Assembly: GCA_014281115.1 (NCBI GenBank) | Contig: JACONQ010000004.1 | Span: forward strand, 682,001 to 746,000 | Direction: 5' to 3' | DNA from: Laburnicola sp. R22_1 | Taxonomy: Eukaryota > Ascomycota > Dothideomycetes > Pleosporales > Didymosphaeriaceae | Length of the DNA stretch: 64,000 bases | Shown here: positions 20,795-30,254 of the stretch, piece after piece | How the letters are laid out: the number at the start of each line of letters is the position of its first letter | How positions within the stretch are numbered: position 1 is the first letter of the stretch | The notes under the pieces: model-generated | Told to the model about the DNA's origin: nothing | What the model saw: the letters and a program-made list of their open reading frames with translations, nothing else | Databases searched by the model: none | Program-made: the position numbers and the translations under genes

Positions 20795-21229
20795 TAGATT
20801 TCTTTAAACACTCTATAAAAAGATTACTTTAAATTATATAATTAACCTCTTATTAGCTATATTTTAGCGCTAATATTTTATTAGTCTAGAAATTTCTAGG
20901 AGTTTCTAGGACGTTTTAGCGTAAAACTAGCGATTTTTTGTGGGGCGTCTAATTAATAAGATAACACAAAACGCGCTTGCCATAAACTAGGCAGGAGCTA
21001 ACATGCGCGCACATGTTAAGCAGGAACGACCGACTCCGCAAATAGTTACCTCGGTAATTCGGCTGACCTACGTCCTCATCCAACCTGGATCACGCCCTGT
21101 CGCGTGACGCAGTCCTCTACACTTTTCCTCCGCAGCGTCCTAGCTCTGCTACTTTTCACTAATCTCCTAGCTATTCGCGACTCGTTGCCGTTGGCCTTTT
21201 GTACACAGCGATCCGTGCAGCCTGCAATC
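20795..21229. other. Boundary of the AT-rich block and Mpo1-like promoter
   Basis: AT-rich, RIP-like sequence stops at about 20,940-21,000 and ordinary composition starts within roughly 100 bp. The last 200 bp should hold the promoter of the gene starting at 21,230. No clear TATA or CCAAT box was fixed. Confidence 0.55.
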
Positions 21230-22111
21230 ATGGGCTTCGACTTGAAGAAGCAGCTCGTCTTTGTACGTGGAACACTGTAACACGCGAGGAACATAGGAGC
21301 TCAGGACTAACTGTGCAATTCAGTACGGTGCATACCACAATAATCCTGTCCGTGGCCACTCCCTTTGATACATTGTGCCGCACTTTATTAACACTCACTA
21401 TTAGACCAATGTTAACATCCACATGACATGCGTGCCAGTCCTTTTGGCAACTGGATTCCTCTTCGTAAGTCCTACCTACATGGTCACGGTACACATAACA
21501 CATAGCAAATCCCACCACGATCGCGCATCCAACTCGCCTAACGCTAGGACTCGCATCTTCAAAAGTGACAATAGAACAGTCTGCTCATAACTCTTCACAG
21601 GGCACAAACACAGCCTCGCTCCCTACACCCTCCCTCCTCTCCCGCCTCCGGCTCCCTCTCAACCTAGGAACTGTCTCCGCCATAACCTACTCCACCCTCT
21701 ATCTAGTCCTCTCTCCCAACCTCGCCGGCGTAGGCCTTGCTCCCTTAGTCCTTGGCAGTGCCTCTCTTGCCAACTACCTTACATCGAAGTATGACCGCGC
21801 CAAGGTCCGTTATAAACTTTACCCCCCAGCTGCCCCACACATCCCCTAGTCTGAGCTCACATGGCTAGGTGAACACCATCGCCGTCGGCGTCCACGTCGT
21901 ATCCTGGATTCTGCAGTTCATCGGGCACGGCAAGTATGAAGGCCGCAAGCCCGCGCTGATGGACAATCTGGTGCAAGCGCTGTTTCTTGCGCCCTTGTTC
22001 GTCTACTACGAGGTGCTTTTCAAGCTGGGATTTTACAAGGGGTTGAAGGCGGAAGTCGAGAAGGGGGTGGAAGAGGAGCTGAGGAAGTTGAAGGCGAGGA
22101 AGGGTCAGTAA
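21230..22111 (+). CDS. Mpo1-like (DUF962/YGL010w family) protein, 187 aa
   Basis: Exons are 21,230-21,262, 21,324-21,347, 21,405-21,464, 21,601-21,804 and 21,869-22,111, with introns of 61, 57, 136 and 64 nt. The spliced protein begins MGFDLKKQLVFYGAYHNNP, the DUF962 start, and contains H16 and H25, then membrane segments (about 31-45 and 60-95). The closing signature has H116 and H127 (VHVVSWILQFIGHGKYEG) followed by KPALMDNLVQALFLAPLF. Yeast Mpo1 is an ER dioxygenase that removes one carbon from 2-hydroxy fatty acids during phytosphingosine breakdown; the conserved His residues bind iron. Substrate here is inferred from family. It is the first gene beyond the AT-rich block. The tiny 24-nt second exon is supported by phase and by the family motif it completes. 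Confidence 0.88.
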
Positions 22112-22414
22112 GTGCTGGTAAAGCTAAAGAGGGGGATAGTAACTTGAGGGATTTCGAAAGGATGCTAGGAATGGGTTGGAGAAGGCGTAGGGATGAGTGC
22201 GGTATGTTTCTTATTGACTTCAAGGCAGTTCGCTCGGTTTCAGATTGTCCGATATGAATTTGTGATGGCTATTACGACGAAGTGGAAGGTGATACCTATG
22301 GCACCCGAACTCATACCTGAAGAGATCTCTGTCGAATATCCGCACTACAATCGTCGGATAGCTGTTTCCGTCCTTTCGGCCTCTGCAGTGCCCATCCTAG
22401 GGTACACACGGTAC
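22112..22414. other. Convergent intergenic region
   Basis: The 3' ends of the Mpo1-like gene (+) and the exonuclease gene (-) face each other across 303 bp. No other feature is seen. Confidence 0.6.
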
Positions 22415-23806
22415 TCAAACTTCTATCGTAGTACTGTACCTTGCCTCAGGGTTGATGATGTGCCAGTGGACCAAATCCCTCGCTGCAATCGCATCTTCGA
22501 GGCTATCATGGCCAGTCGTTCCCTCGCCCAACTGGATCTCCCTGTTGAGCCGCACCTGCACCAGAGTCTTGAGAGAGCAGTTTCCGCGTCCTTTGTTCCT
22601 CCTCGTCTTCGGCTTTTTCTGCGACGTTGTCGCGATTGCAGTCCCGTCTTTAGCCACTACTTTTACCGTGGTCTCAACCGCGGCCGTCTCTCCAATCTCA
22701 TCTCCACCTGATAGTACAATTCCTTCGATGGATCCCGATAATTTCCCCTCTCCTTCGCCCGCCTTCATCTCCTCACTCTCCCCCCTGGCCGCAGCCTCCG
22801 CTTCAGCCTTCGCCTTCTCCTCCGCCTCGTTCCTCTTCCTAATCGCAAACTCAATCATGAACGAGTCCACAACCCGGACATGAATCCACCTCAAAGCCCT
22901 CAAATCATTGTGCACCCCATGTCCCACAACGACCGTGTCCAGCCCCACAAACCTCCACAATGCACGTCTCGCGCCAGGCTTCCCCTTCAAGCACGTTCCC
23001 TTCCTCTGCGCGAGGCGCAGATCCGCAAACGACACGCCCGAAAACCGCGTATTGAGATGCCGCATGGGCGCATCCGGCTGCACGAGATTATCCACGAGGA
23101 CCTCGCCCGAGAAATAATCCATCAGCGTGACGCGTATGAGCTCCGAGTCCCCAGACACCGCGGTGCCCATTTCGCAGTCCAGCGCGACGGCAGCGCGGAC
23201 ATCATGCGCATGGGATGGCTGCGGAGGCGTGGAGTGGAATTGGTAGTGCTTCGTGAGCTCAGGGAGGGAAACTCTGCGCGGATTGTGCGTGTGCGATCCG
23301 CTGCAGGGATCGGCCGTGACGTGTTGTTTGCAGCAAGTCCAGTGCTGGTTCAGATGAGTAAGGTAAGGTACTTGTATAGACTTGGAACGGTGTCGTTCAT
23401 CATACCTTCCCAGCGACTTGGCCCGGATGGAACTTGCATCGCAGCGGATTAGGCGGCTGTACTGCTTTCAGCAAATTGGCACCCAGACCCTGCGTCGTAG
23501 TAGTAGTAGTAGCAACCGTATCACTAGTCTTTCGCGCTGGACCCGTCGCTTTCGACTGCTCAGCGTTTAGTCCCGGTCTACTATCGCGACCTAGCGCTGA
23601 CATAGCTTTACTACATTAGCTCAAGCTCTACATCTATACGACCATTCCATCTAACCTTTTCCACACCCAAGACATCGTCTCCGCAGCATAAGCTCCTCTT
23701 CTGTCAGAGGTTCGACGATGTACCCATTCTTTTTGAGCACGTCTTTATCTTCGATAAGATCTATCAGTGCGGTGCAGTACACGCTGGTCTGTGGTATGTG
23801 CGTCAT
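22415..23806 (-). CDS. DEDDh RNA exonuclease (REXO/Rex family), 423 aa
   Basis: Exons are 23,806-23,656, 23,596-23,406 and 23,344-22,415, joined in phase. The N-terminal half has a metal-binding look: RRRCLGCGK (C45, C48), CKFHPG (C104, H107) and HWTCCKQH (C118, C119, H122). The exonuclease domain follows, with motif I ALDCEMG (D170, E172), motif II GHGVHNDLRALR (D261) and motif III HDSLEDA (H393, D398), so all five DEDDh residues are present. An acidic, Lys/Glu/Ala-rich insertion (about residues 288-365) separates motifs II and III. Family members trim the 3' ends of rRNA, snoRNA, tRNA or the RNA of RNase MRP in the nucleus; which RNA is served here is not clear. The first exon was placed by its in-phase splice and its Cys pair; an ATG only at 23,603 would lose half of the Cys module. 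Confidence 0.85.
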
Positions 23807-24396
23807 GTTGAAGTGTGTAGTCTGATTGTAGAAGCTATGCAGGGTGAGCTGGCGGAGGTGTCAGCTCTTTTAGGCAGCACTAGGGAAGCATGATTATGTA
23901 ATACTTGTGTGACTTGCGGCCTAGCGGAGAGTACGTTGGAAAGAAGTTATGCTTCTAGGCTGATGATAGTGGTAAAAGTGTCTGGAAGATTAACGGAGGA
24001 ATAGGTAAGAGGATGGGTGTATAGCCTATACCTTGGGTAATAGCGTGTAAACAATTCTCAGGTGAGACAGTCAGCCCCTGCCAGATGCATAAGTACACCT
24101 GTCAACATATATCTCAATATCTAGAAGAGAAATATCGCAGACCTTTTGGTATACGGTCAACGCTGTAAGGGAAAGCTGTCATATATCTCAATAAGCAGGT
24201 AGTGTATCGTTGTAATACAGAATAAAGTGGCATGGCTGCTACAGAAATGGTGCAATCAAGTGGGCGTGACGACTACCTATCTACAAATGTAGCTTGGTTT
24301 TATTAGCCTGCAACAAGAGAAACTAAGAAGAAGAGGATATACTGTACCTAGCTCTAAGCATAGTTCACCAATGGACCAATCCTAATCGATACCACA
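23807..24396. other. Intergenic region with a small repeat insertion
   Basis: It contains the promoter side of the exonuclease gene and, at 24,106-24,193, a 60-bp insertion with 14-bp flanking repeats (listed separately). No gene is seen. Confidence 0.55.
24106..24193. repeat. 60-bp family X fragment between 14-bp direct repeats
   Basis: CATATATCTCAATA occurs at 24,106-24,119 and 24,180-24,193. Between them, 24,123-24,179 matches the left end of family X (for example ATCGCAGACCTTTTGGTATA versus ATCGTAGACCTTTTAGTATA). Most differences from the AT-block copies are CA/TA or TG/TA, so this copy looks close to the unmutated ancestor. Confidence 0.65.
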
Positions 24397-24662
24397 TCAC
24401 AATGAGCGTACAATGTCCAACAAAGCATCTTCTTTGAACCAAGAGTTTTGAATTTGCAGATCTATGCACATGTGCACACACGTACCATGCCGGATTATAG
24501 CTGTTCTAAAAAGCCACCGGAGGTATTCATCTGCGACAGCCCCATTTAAAGACCCCACCTTGGAACCCATAATAGTGTAGTATACCACGATTCTGTCATG
24601 TCCACCATGTGAGATTCGGCCAAACAATGTAGCCAGTGGTACGTCGTCTACGCCATCCTTCG
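24397..24662 (-). other. Possible frame-shifted C-terminal extension of the F-box-like gene
   Basis: Directly after the stop of the gene at 24,669, another minus-strand frame opens (GGLIGAKDGVDDVPLATLFG ... DEYLRWLF) and runs about 85-90 codons to 24,397. No plausible intron of normal size joins the two. It could be a +1 frame break in a longer gene, or chance. Confidence 0.3.
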
Positions 24663-24668
24663 CACCGA

Positions 24669-25265
24669 TCAGACCACCCCGAAGTCAGTTCGAACATGCT
24701 TCGGGATATCCGTTTCCTGCCAGTCGAACATGGCGTCAAATTGATCCATCATATCGGGCGAACTTGGGATAACCAAGAACTGTAGACTCAAACGCTCGAG
24801 GCGGAGATTGAAGAGTGGCATCAGCGAAGAAGACACCGTTCCGTTGAGAAACTCGTCGGTGCTGGGCATGGGGATATCGACTTGAAGGCTGTGGAGATCA
24901 GCGGTGCGGGAAGGCACGCCACCGCCGGTGCGAAGTGCACCAGGAGTCGGCCAACTCGCATTGACGGCGTTGAACACCTTGGTGATCTTAGCGACGTGTG
25001 CGCGCCCAAACTCGGCCTGGATGGTCTTGCAGGTCAGATAAAGACCGTGGACATCGGCGGACGAGGTGTGCAGCGGCGTGAGGAAGTCGTACACGCGAAG
25101 CCGTGGCTCTACCGGCAGATCGAGGAAGGGACCACGCGATGATGTTGAAGCTGTGGCTTCGGGGGGAGAGGCGGAGTTGGGCGCAAGAACGACATTCGAC
25201 GTCTCGCAAGGAGGGGCGACACTGAGAGTCGTGGCGGTGGAGGGAACGTCGGCCATGGTGTACAC
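24669..25265 (-). CDS. F-box-like protein of unknown function, 198 aa (or 195 from the second ATG)
   Basis: After a low-complexity Ala/Ser/Thr/Pro leader, the sequence FLDLPVEPRLRVYDFL (near residues 48-63) fits the degenerate F-box seen in many Dothideomycete proteins (LPxExRxxIYxxL). It is followed by LYLTCKTIQAEF, where such proteins usually place a conserved Cys helix. The start is either 25,265 or the in-frame ATG at 25,256 (MADVPSTATT). It is divergent from a related gene at 25,663. A possible continuation in another frame suggests truncation. F-box proteins usually link substrates to SCF ubiquitin ligases; the substrate is unknown. Confidence 0.6.
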   Translation of the reverse strand: MYTMADVPSTATTLSVAPPCETSNVVLAPNSASPPEATASTSSRGPFLDLPVEPRLRVYDFLTPLHTSSADVHGLYLTCKTIQAEFGRAHVAKITKVFNAVNASWPTPGALRTGGGVPSRTADLHSLQVDIPMPSTDEFLNGTVSSSLMPLFNLRLERLSLQFLVIPSSPDMMDQFDAMFDWQETDIPKHVRTDFGVV

Positions 25266-25662
25266 TACCGAACCATCAGACTCTGGACATCTCTGTTTAT
25301 ATTATGCATTCCCGTACGAACGGTGTGGCTCACCTGAAGCGACTTCTTGCATTGTGTAGGCACCGTTGCCAGGCGATCTGGAACTGACCACGGGTGGTGT
25401 TGAGGTATGCCAGCTGGTCAAAGTGGGGTGGGCGTGTGATATTCTCCTCTGTGAGCTTGACCATTCGTCACACCTGTGGCGGTGAAGCCTGGCGGCGACA
25501 GTCCTCGGGCCCCCGGGGCCGTAGCCCACACATGTGACAGCACTGCTGGGGCGTTCTCCCGCGCAAACCCCTGCTTTTCTTCTTAAAATCTTCCCCCAGA
25601 ACTCCACCTGCAGATTCACTTATACCAAGCCGGACTGCCAACTCAACAGCGACAGCTCCATC
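25266..25662. promoter_or_regulatory. Shared divergent promoter of two F-box-like genes
   Basis: This 397-bp non-coding stretch lies between two divergently transcribed, related genes. CT-rich runs are seen, but no specific factor site was identified. Confidence 0.45.
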
Positions 25663-26139
25663 ATGTCGTCCACCCGGCCCTTCCTCTTGCTCCCAGGCGA
25701 AATACGCAACCTGATCTACAGCTACCTCACGCCCATCAATGGCCCCATCAAGTCCTACGCCGGCATCTTTCTCAGCTGCAAGCAGATCAACACCGAGTAC
25801 CCGCCCGTCGCCATCAACGTGATTGACCGTTTTATCCGCGACTTCGAGAACTCACCCGAAGTTCAAGCCAGTGGCATCCAGCTATCGCATCCCACGCGCT
25901 TCAATAACCAAGAGCGGGGTGACATCGGCCACCTCTGCGTCGACTGCCCAACGCTCCGAATCTGGCACGCCATCCAGGCCTCCTCCCTCGTCATCCTCGC
26001 TCCTCTCACGTTGCTCCATCTCACAACAATGGAGATGAAGGTGTTCTTGAAACTCCCATTCCAAAGAATTCCTGTCCAGGTCTACTGTAGCCGACGAACC
26101 CAGGCAGTTGTATGCTCGGCATGCCCGGAACCGTGGTAG
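25663..26139 (+). CDS. F-box-like protein of unknown function, 158 aa
   Basis: It starts MSSTRPFLLLPGEIRNLIYS, a typical degenerate F-box (LPGEIRNLIYSYL) of the kind often found in Dothideomycetes, followed by GIFLSCKQINTEY. An in-frame upstream methionine at 25,534 exists, but the region between is not F-box-like, so 25,663 is preferred. It resembles the divergent neighbour at 24,669-25,265 in motif order and is short for the family, ending at a TAG. A 3' exon or truncation is possible. Confidence 0.6.
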   Translation: MSSTRPFLLLPGEIRNLIYSYLTPINGPIKSYAGIFLSCKQINTEYPPVAINVIDRFIRDFENSPEVQASGIQLSHPTRFNNQERGDIGHLCVDCPTLRIWHAIQASSLVILAPLTLLHLTTMEMKVFLKLPFQRIPVQVYCSRRTQAVVCSACPEPW

Positions 26140-26776
26140 TGTTCGCCGTCGTCTTTGTCCTAATCAGCCCGATTGGACCTGGCCATTGAGACGACATTGG
26201 TAGTAAAGCATCTCGCTGCCGCGGCCTTTCCAGGGGTAGAAAGAGGTCATGGGCATTGCAGAGTTCTTAGGTTCGCTATCCGCGCGCCAGGAAAATAATC
26301 AACATCTTGTCAGGACCTTGTTGGCACGGCATCTCGCTACCGCCACAGTGGGGAGCCGAAGCATGACGCGATGATTGTCCACTAAAGGGCGATCACATGA
26401 CAGCGAACCCTAGGAGTCGGTCTCTTGTCGTTTCTTTGCCTTGCGGTACACACGCAGCAACTCTTTCTGAGCATGACTTCTCACACCTTAACAAGTGCTC
26501 CTCACGAGTCCCCTAGAGACTCGCCACGCCGCCCTTGTACCCCACATAATACCTGTAATGACAGCTCTTGTTATAGGCAGCATATCAGTGCTCATTGCCC
26601 TCCAAGTTGCCGCCAGAAAGCGTTCATGCTAAGGCTGTGTCCCCCGCCCCAATTTCCGTAATTCTCATGAGAGCACGCGCTCCGTCCTTCCCCTCCACGG
26701 TCCTTGCCATGTGCCGTGTGCCGTCGACGTCAAAATCAACGTCGCAAAGCCGCGTCGCAAAAGCCAAAAATACCCC
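26140..26776. other. Intergenic region, nothing recognised
   Basis: The short frames here are low-complexity, Pro/Ser-rich shadows. The right part (26,800-26,930) is the C-terminal Gly/Glu-rich tail of the minus-strand small protein read on the other strand. Confidence 0.5.
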
Positions 26777-27034
26777 TCAACTATTCGTCGACCCGCTCAT
26801 AACTCCCCGCCGCTCTTCACCACCACCGCCTTCCTCCTCCTTCCCATCGCCCCCACCTCCACCTCCACCCCCATCCTCCCCCTCCGCTTCCTCAATACCC
26901 CTCTTCCTCACCACATCATCCGGATGTGGATTCCCCTCATGATGGCCATCGCCCCTCACCTTCCCCCACAGCACCAAAAATGCCAGCAACCCCAAGAGCA
27001 CTGCGACCACGGTCGGCGCCGCCGGGTGCCGCAT
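26777..27034 (-). CDS. Putative small single-pass membrane protein, 85 aa
   Basis: The protein starts MRHPAAPTVVAVLLGLLAFL, giving one clear hydrophobic segment (residues 8-24), then a hydrophilic His/Asp region and a Gly/Glu-rich tail. No family is recognised. The support is a transmembrane segment next to the start codon and an uninterrupted frame; the low-complexity tail weakens it. It lies 3' to GCP5, on the same strand. Confidence 0.4.
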   Translation of the reverse strand: MRHPAAPTVVAVLLGLLAFLVLWGKVRGDGHHEGNPHPDDVVRKRGIEEAEGEDGGGGGGGGDGKEEEGGGGEERRGVMSGSTNS

Positions 27035-27373
27035 TGTGCCTCTTCTTTTTCAACTTTGGAATTGGTTCTTCAGGGGTGTAGGAGTCGTTTTTTTGGCGTA
27101 CGTGCTTCGAATGACGACGATGCGATGAAAAGGGATGGATGGAGCGCGTGAGGTTTCGTCGTCGTGTCCGTGCGGCACCGTAAGCGGAAGTTTTAGCGGG
27201 AACTAGCTAGCAGTGCTGTGCTCAGATAGACCTCGGGATGCACACTGTCACCACCTACACAGATAGACGAGAGAACGACGCCGAACGCCGGCGCAGGTCC
27301 GGAAAACATCATGTCATGTTCATAGAATAATTTCGAATACAAAGGTTGTTGGGTACGACGTGGATACACACAT
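27035..27373. other. Intergenic region between GCP5 and the small ORF
   Basis: This 339-bp stretch has no supported frame. It should contain the 3' end of the GCP5 transcript and the promoter of the small minus-strand gene, if that gene is real. Confidence 0.5.
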
Positions 27374-30033
27374 CTACTTCCTCCCCTCCCACTCCAACCT
27401 CTCCGCCAGCCCCTCCCACACCGGCTCCGCCCCCACTCGTCCAACACTCCTCAGCCCCGCCGTCACAAAAGGCAACAACCTCCCAAACTCCCTCTCAATC
27501 ACATCCAAGCCGTCTTTTGCGCTGGGCCCTTTTGCAATCGCGTCATCCTCTTCATCTCCGCTACTATTACTATTACCATCAGAATCGGAATCAGAAGACT
27601 CGTCCTGTGCGACCGCCGGCATGACGCTCTTCCGCCGAGACGCCTTGAATGGCAGCTTTGCCTTTGCGTGACTTTTTGTGCGTGTAGGCGGTAGCCTATC
27701 AGCATGCGTTTGCGAGAACAAAACCGCAAGATCCAAAAGCGAGAGGATGGCTTTGTGGATCGGTTTCAAGTTTTCGGATAGCAGAGCCTGCTCTTGCAAT
27801 CTCGCTACGTATTTGATGTGTGTGTTTGACATCTCGTCGATATCCGCGGCTTTGACCATGGCAGCCTTCATGTCCTCGAAGCTAAGATCGATCACCGTCT
27901 CGGTGAGGTACGAGCGCAGGACGTCAGCGAACCAAATAAGCCGCTGCCGCAGCTTGTAACTCTGCTGGCGCAGACGCACATCTTGAGACTGGCCGATGTG
28001 AAGCCGCTGAAGGAGGTATTTCGCGCGATAAGTTTGGAGGAGGAAAACGAAGAGTTGTTGGTAGATGGGGACAGCGGTGCGCTGGATGATGTTCATTATG
28101 GGCCAGGGGAGCTATTAGAATTAGTATGCGATTGCCGAAAAGAGAGGAGATGGGGACTTGCGCCATAGTCGAGAAATATATTCGCGAGCGCTTGGAGGGA
28201 GCGAGCTGGTGCTTTTGAGCGCACTGAGCGCACGACGATTCTCTCTGCGTCTGCATGGGGTAACGTTGTGCTGAATATGCCACGGGCGAGCTCGGTGAGG
28301 AGGAAACGGTCGTTCCAGCCCCTTTGGCCGGCATCCATGCGGTCAAAGATGGCGTCAGCGAAGTCTTGAAATACAGAGCCGTTTGCACTGAGGTATATGA
28401 TCCTGAAGTTGTCCAAGAAGCTCATAAGGCCGCCGTCGTTGAATAGGTATCCTCGTAGTACGTTCGAAGCAAGGGAGTACTTGCTTCCTATCCATGTCTG
28501 AAATGCAGCCTGGAAAAGTTCCGGAAAAGGTGGCAACGGCATGTGTATTGTTGTACCGCAGACGGTCTGGTGATCCAAACGAGGCTCCGAATCGGGTGCT
28601 GACATCCTGGAACCGTGAATACCTAGCTCTTTGAGAAATATGACGCTTTTCCCAGTGTTGAATATCTTCTGTGCAGCGGGTTCGAGAAAAGAGGGTGAAC
28701 GCAACGCGTTCTCCTGTCCGCGGCGAAGAACAAAGCGGTCGTGCCATAGAGAGGATGCTTCGCTCCCCGAGTCGTTTTCAAAGATAAAAAATGTCTCATC
28801 ATTCAAGCCGAGCTCGCCGGATTCCATCCATCTCCGCATCGGCTTCAAGTACGTTTGTAAGCACTCGAAGAATATATGTGACAAGTAATTAAACACGTTC
28901 TTTTCGAGCGTCATCTGAGCAAGGCTAACTTGATCGAAGAGGGTTTCCAGATGAATAAAGGGATTGACGAGCAGCCGAGGCTCGATTTCTGCAACCAGCT
29001 GTGCCAGTCGCAGTATAGGTATCGACATGGATCGAATTTCGTTGTTCAACCCTAATAGACTCACGGCCACAGGCTTCTCAGGCACGAGATATTGTCGTTG
29101 AAGCAGCGCTAGCGACTGATCGTAGTCGGCTAGCCTTTTTGTCACAACGGCTTCAAAGGTCTGGATAAGCGGCAACGACGAGGGTCGTTTTATCCACTGA
29201 CGTAGCTGATGAATACACCGACCAATATCGCCCATTTCGGCAAGTAGATGATTTGCTGTCTTGCTCATGGCATGGCCGAGCTCATACTGCTGAGCAACGC
29301 GTCTATTTTTGTCCACGTGGAAAAGTGAGGTTTGGAGACCGGCGAGCATAAAGAGCGCTTCGCGGACTGCTTGCAATTCGGTCATGGCAATCTTTTCCTC
29401 TTCATCGTTGAGCTTGTGCTTCCAGAATTGCGCGTCTTGTATCTTGTCGACAGCGGTCGCGTCGACCTGGACAATGCATCCTTCGGGGTCATATATATCG
29501 TCTTCTTCCACACTTGTGTGAGGTGAGGCTCTTCGCTTCTCTTTCTGGTTCGGTAAAATGTCTTCGTCCTCGGACGACTCGGCGCCATAGTCGATGTCCT
29601 TCCAGATGTCGTCGTCGCTGTAGGGGTCATCGTCCAGAATCTCTTTCCATGTCAGGTCGGGAGGCGGCGTAGGCGGCCTCAGCAGCTCCAAGGCTTCCAC
29701 CCTTGAATTCTCGGTCGGCTGATCCGAGAGCTGGAGCAGAAGCGAGAGGCAGTCGGGGATCCATTTGCCCACGCGCTTGTTGATCTCCTGTACGCGCTTG
29801 TCGAGCGCATCGGCGAGGTCATCGTGATTCAGCACGCGAAACTTCTCGTCCAAGCCCACAAAGCTGGCGTGCACGTCGAATTGGTTTGTTCGGGCAAACT
29901 GATGCGCGCGCAGGCCTCTGGTTGCAATGTCCTTGGCGCGTCTGTATGCCTGCCTGTTCGTTTCCGGGTCGAATTTCAGGATGGAGTGGATCAGCTCGTC
30001 GGTGAGGGCGGCGACCTTTGCGGCCTGGGCCAT
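27374..30033 (-). CDS. Gamma-tubulin complex component GCP5 (Spc97/Spc98 family), 869 aa
   Basis: Two exons (30,033-28,162 and 28,111-27,374) are joined across a 50-nt GC-AG intron. The N-terminus (MAQAAKVAALTDELIHSILK; TNQFDVHASFVGLDEKFRVL; LRPPTPPPDLTWKEILDDDP) is that of the GCP5/Mod21 branch. An acidic stretch is near residues 190-235. The Spc97/98 grip domains run from about 270 to the end, with the joined signature YGLPWPIMNIIQ...YQQLFVFLLQTYRAKYLLQR across the splice. GCP5 is a non-core subunit of the gamma-tubulin ring complex that nucleates microtubules at spindle pole bodies and cytoplasmic sites. The start at 30,033 is chosen as the first Met of the conserved N-terminus; the upstream in-frame Arg-rich extension is promoter. 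It is divergent from the mannosyltransferase gene. Confidence 0.9.
28112..28161 (-). other. GC-AG intron of GCP5
   Basis: The donor reads GGC|GCAAGT, the branch region ATACTAATTC and the acceptor TAATAG, total 50 nt. Splicing restores the frame (without it, a stop follows at once) and creates the family signature L-P-W-P-I. No GT donor near the site gives both. Confidence 0.85.
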
Positions 30034-30254
30034 TGCGGATTTGCTGATCTGTGGACGCCGGAGAGTGTATACCGGGGTATGTGGAGTGTCGCGTGTCTTC
30101 GCACTGCATCCGGCCGTTGCCGCGCCGGCGCTTTCCCCTCTCCAGCTGGGCCATGACACGCATTGGCCAGACTCGCGGCCGACTGGCAACGGGATGCAGG
30201 CGGGCCTATGTATGACTGCTCCTCCCCGCCGCCCTGCACTGTCCGTCCTACACG
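30034..30254. promoter_or_regulatory. Divergent promoter of GCP5 and the mannosyltransferase
   Basis: Only 221 bp separate the two start codons, so the genes share a bidirectional promoter. Pyrimidine-rich stretches are present; no specific site was assigned. Confidence 0.5.

Noticed and set aside
26425..27151. Plus-strand Pro/Ser/His-rich frames
   Set aside because: They are the complementary strand of a Gly/Glu-rich coding tail and lack start context, domains or splice support.
28631..28888. Short plus-strand frames inside GCP5, ADE6 and TRA1
   Set aside because: They are antisense shadows of strongly conserved coding sequence, with no independent features.
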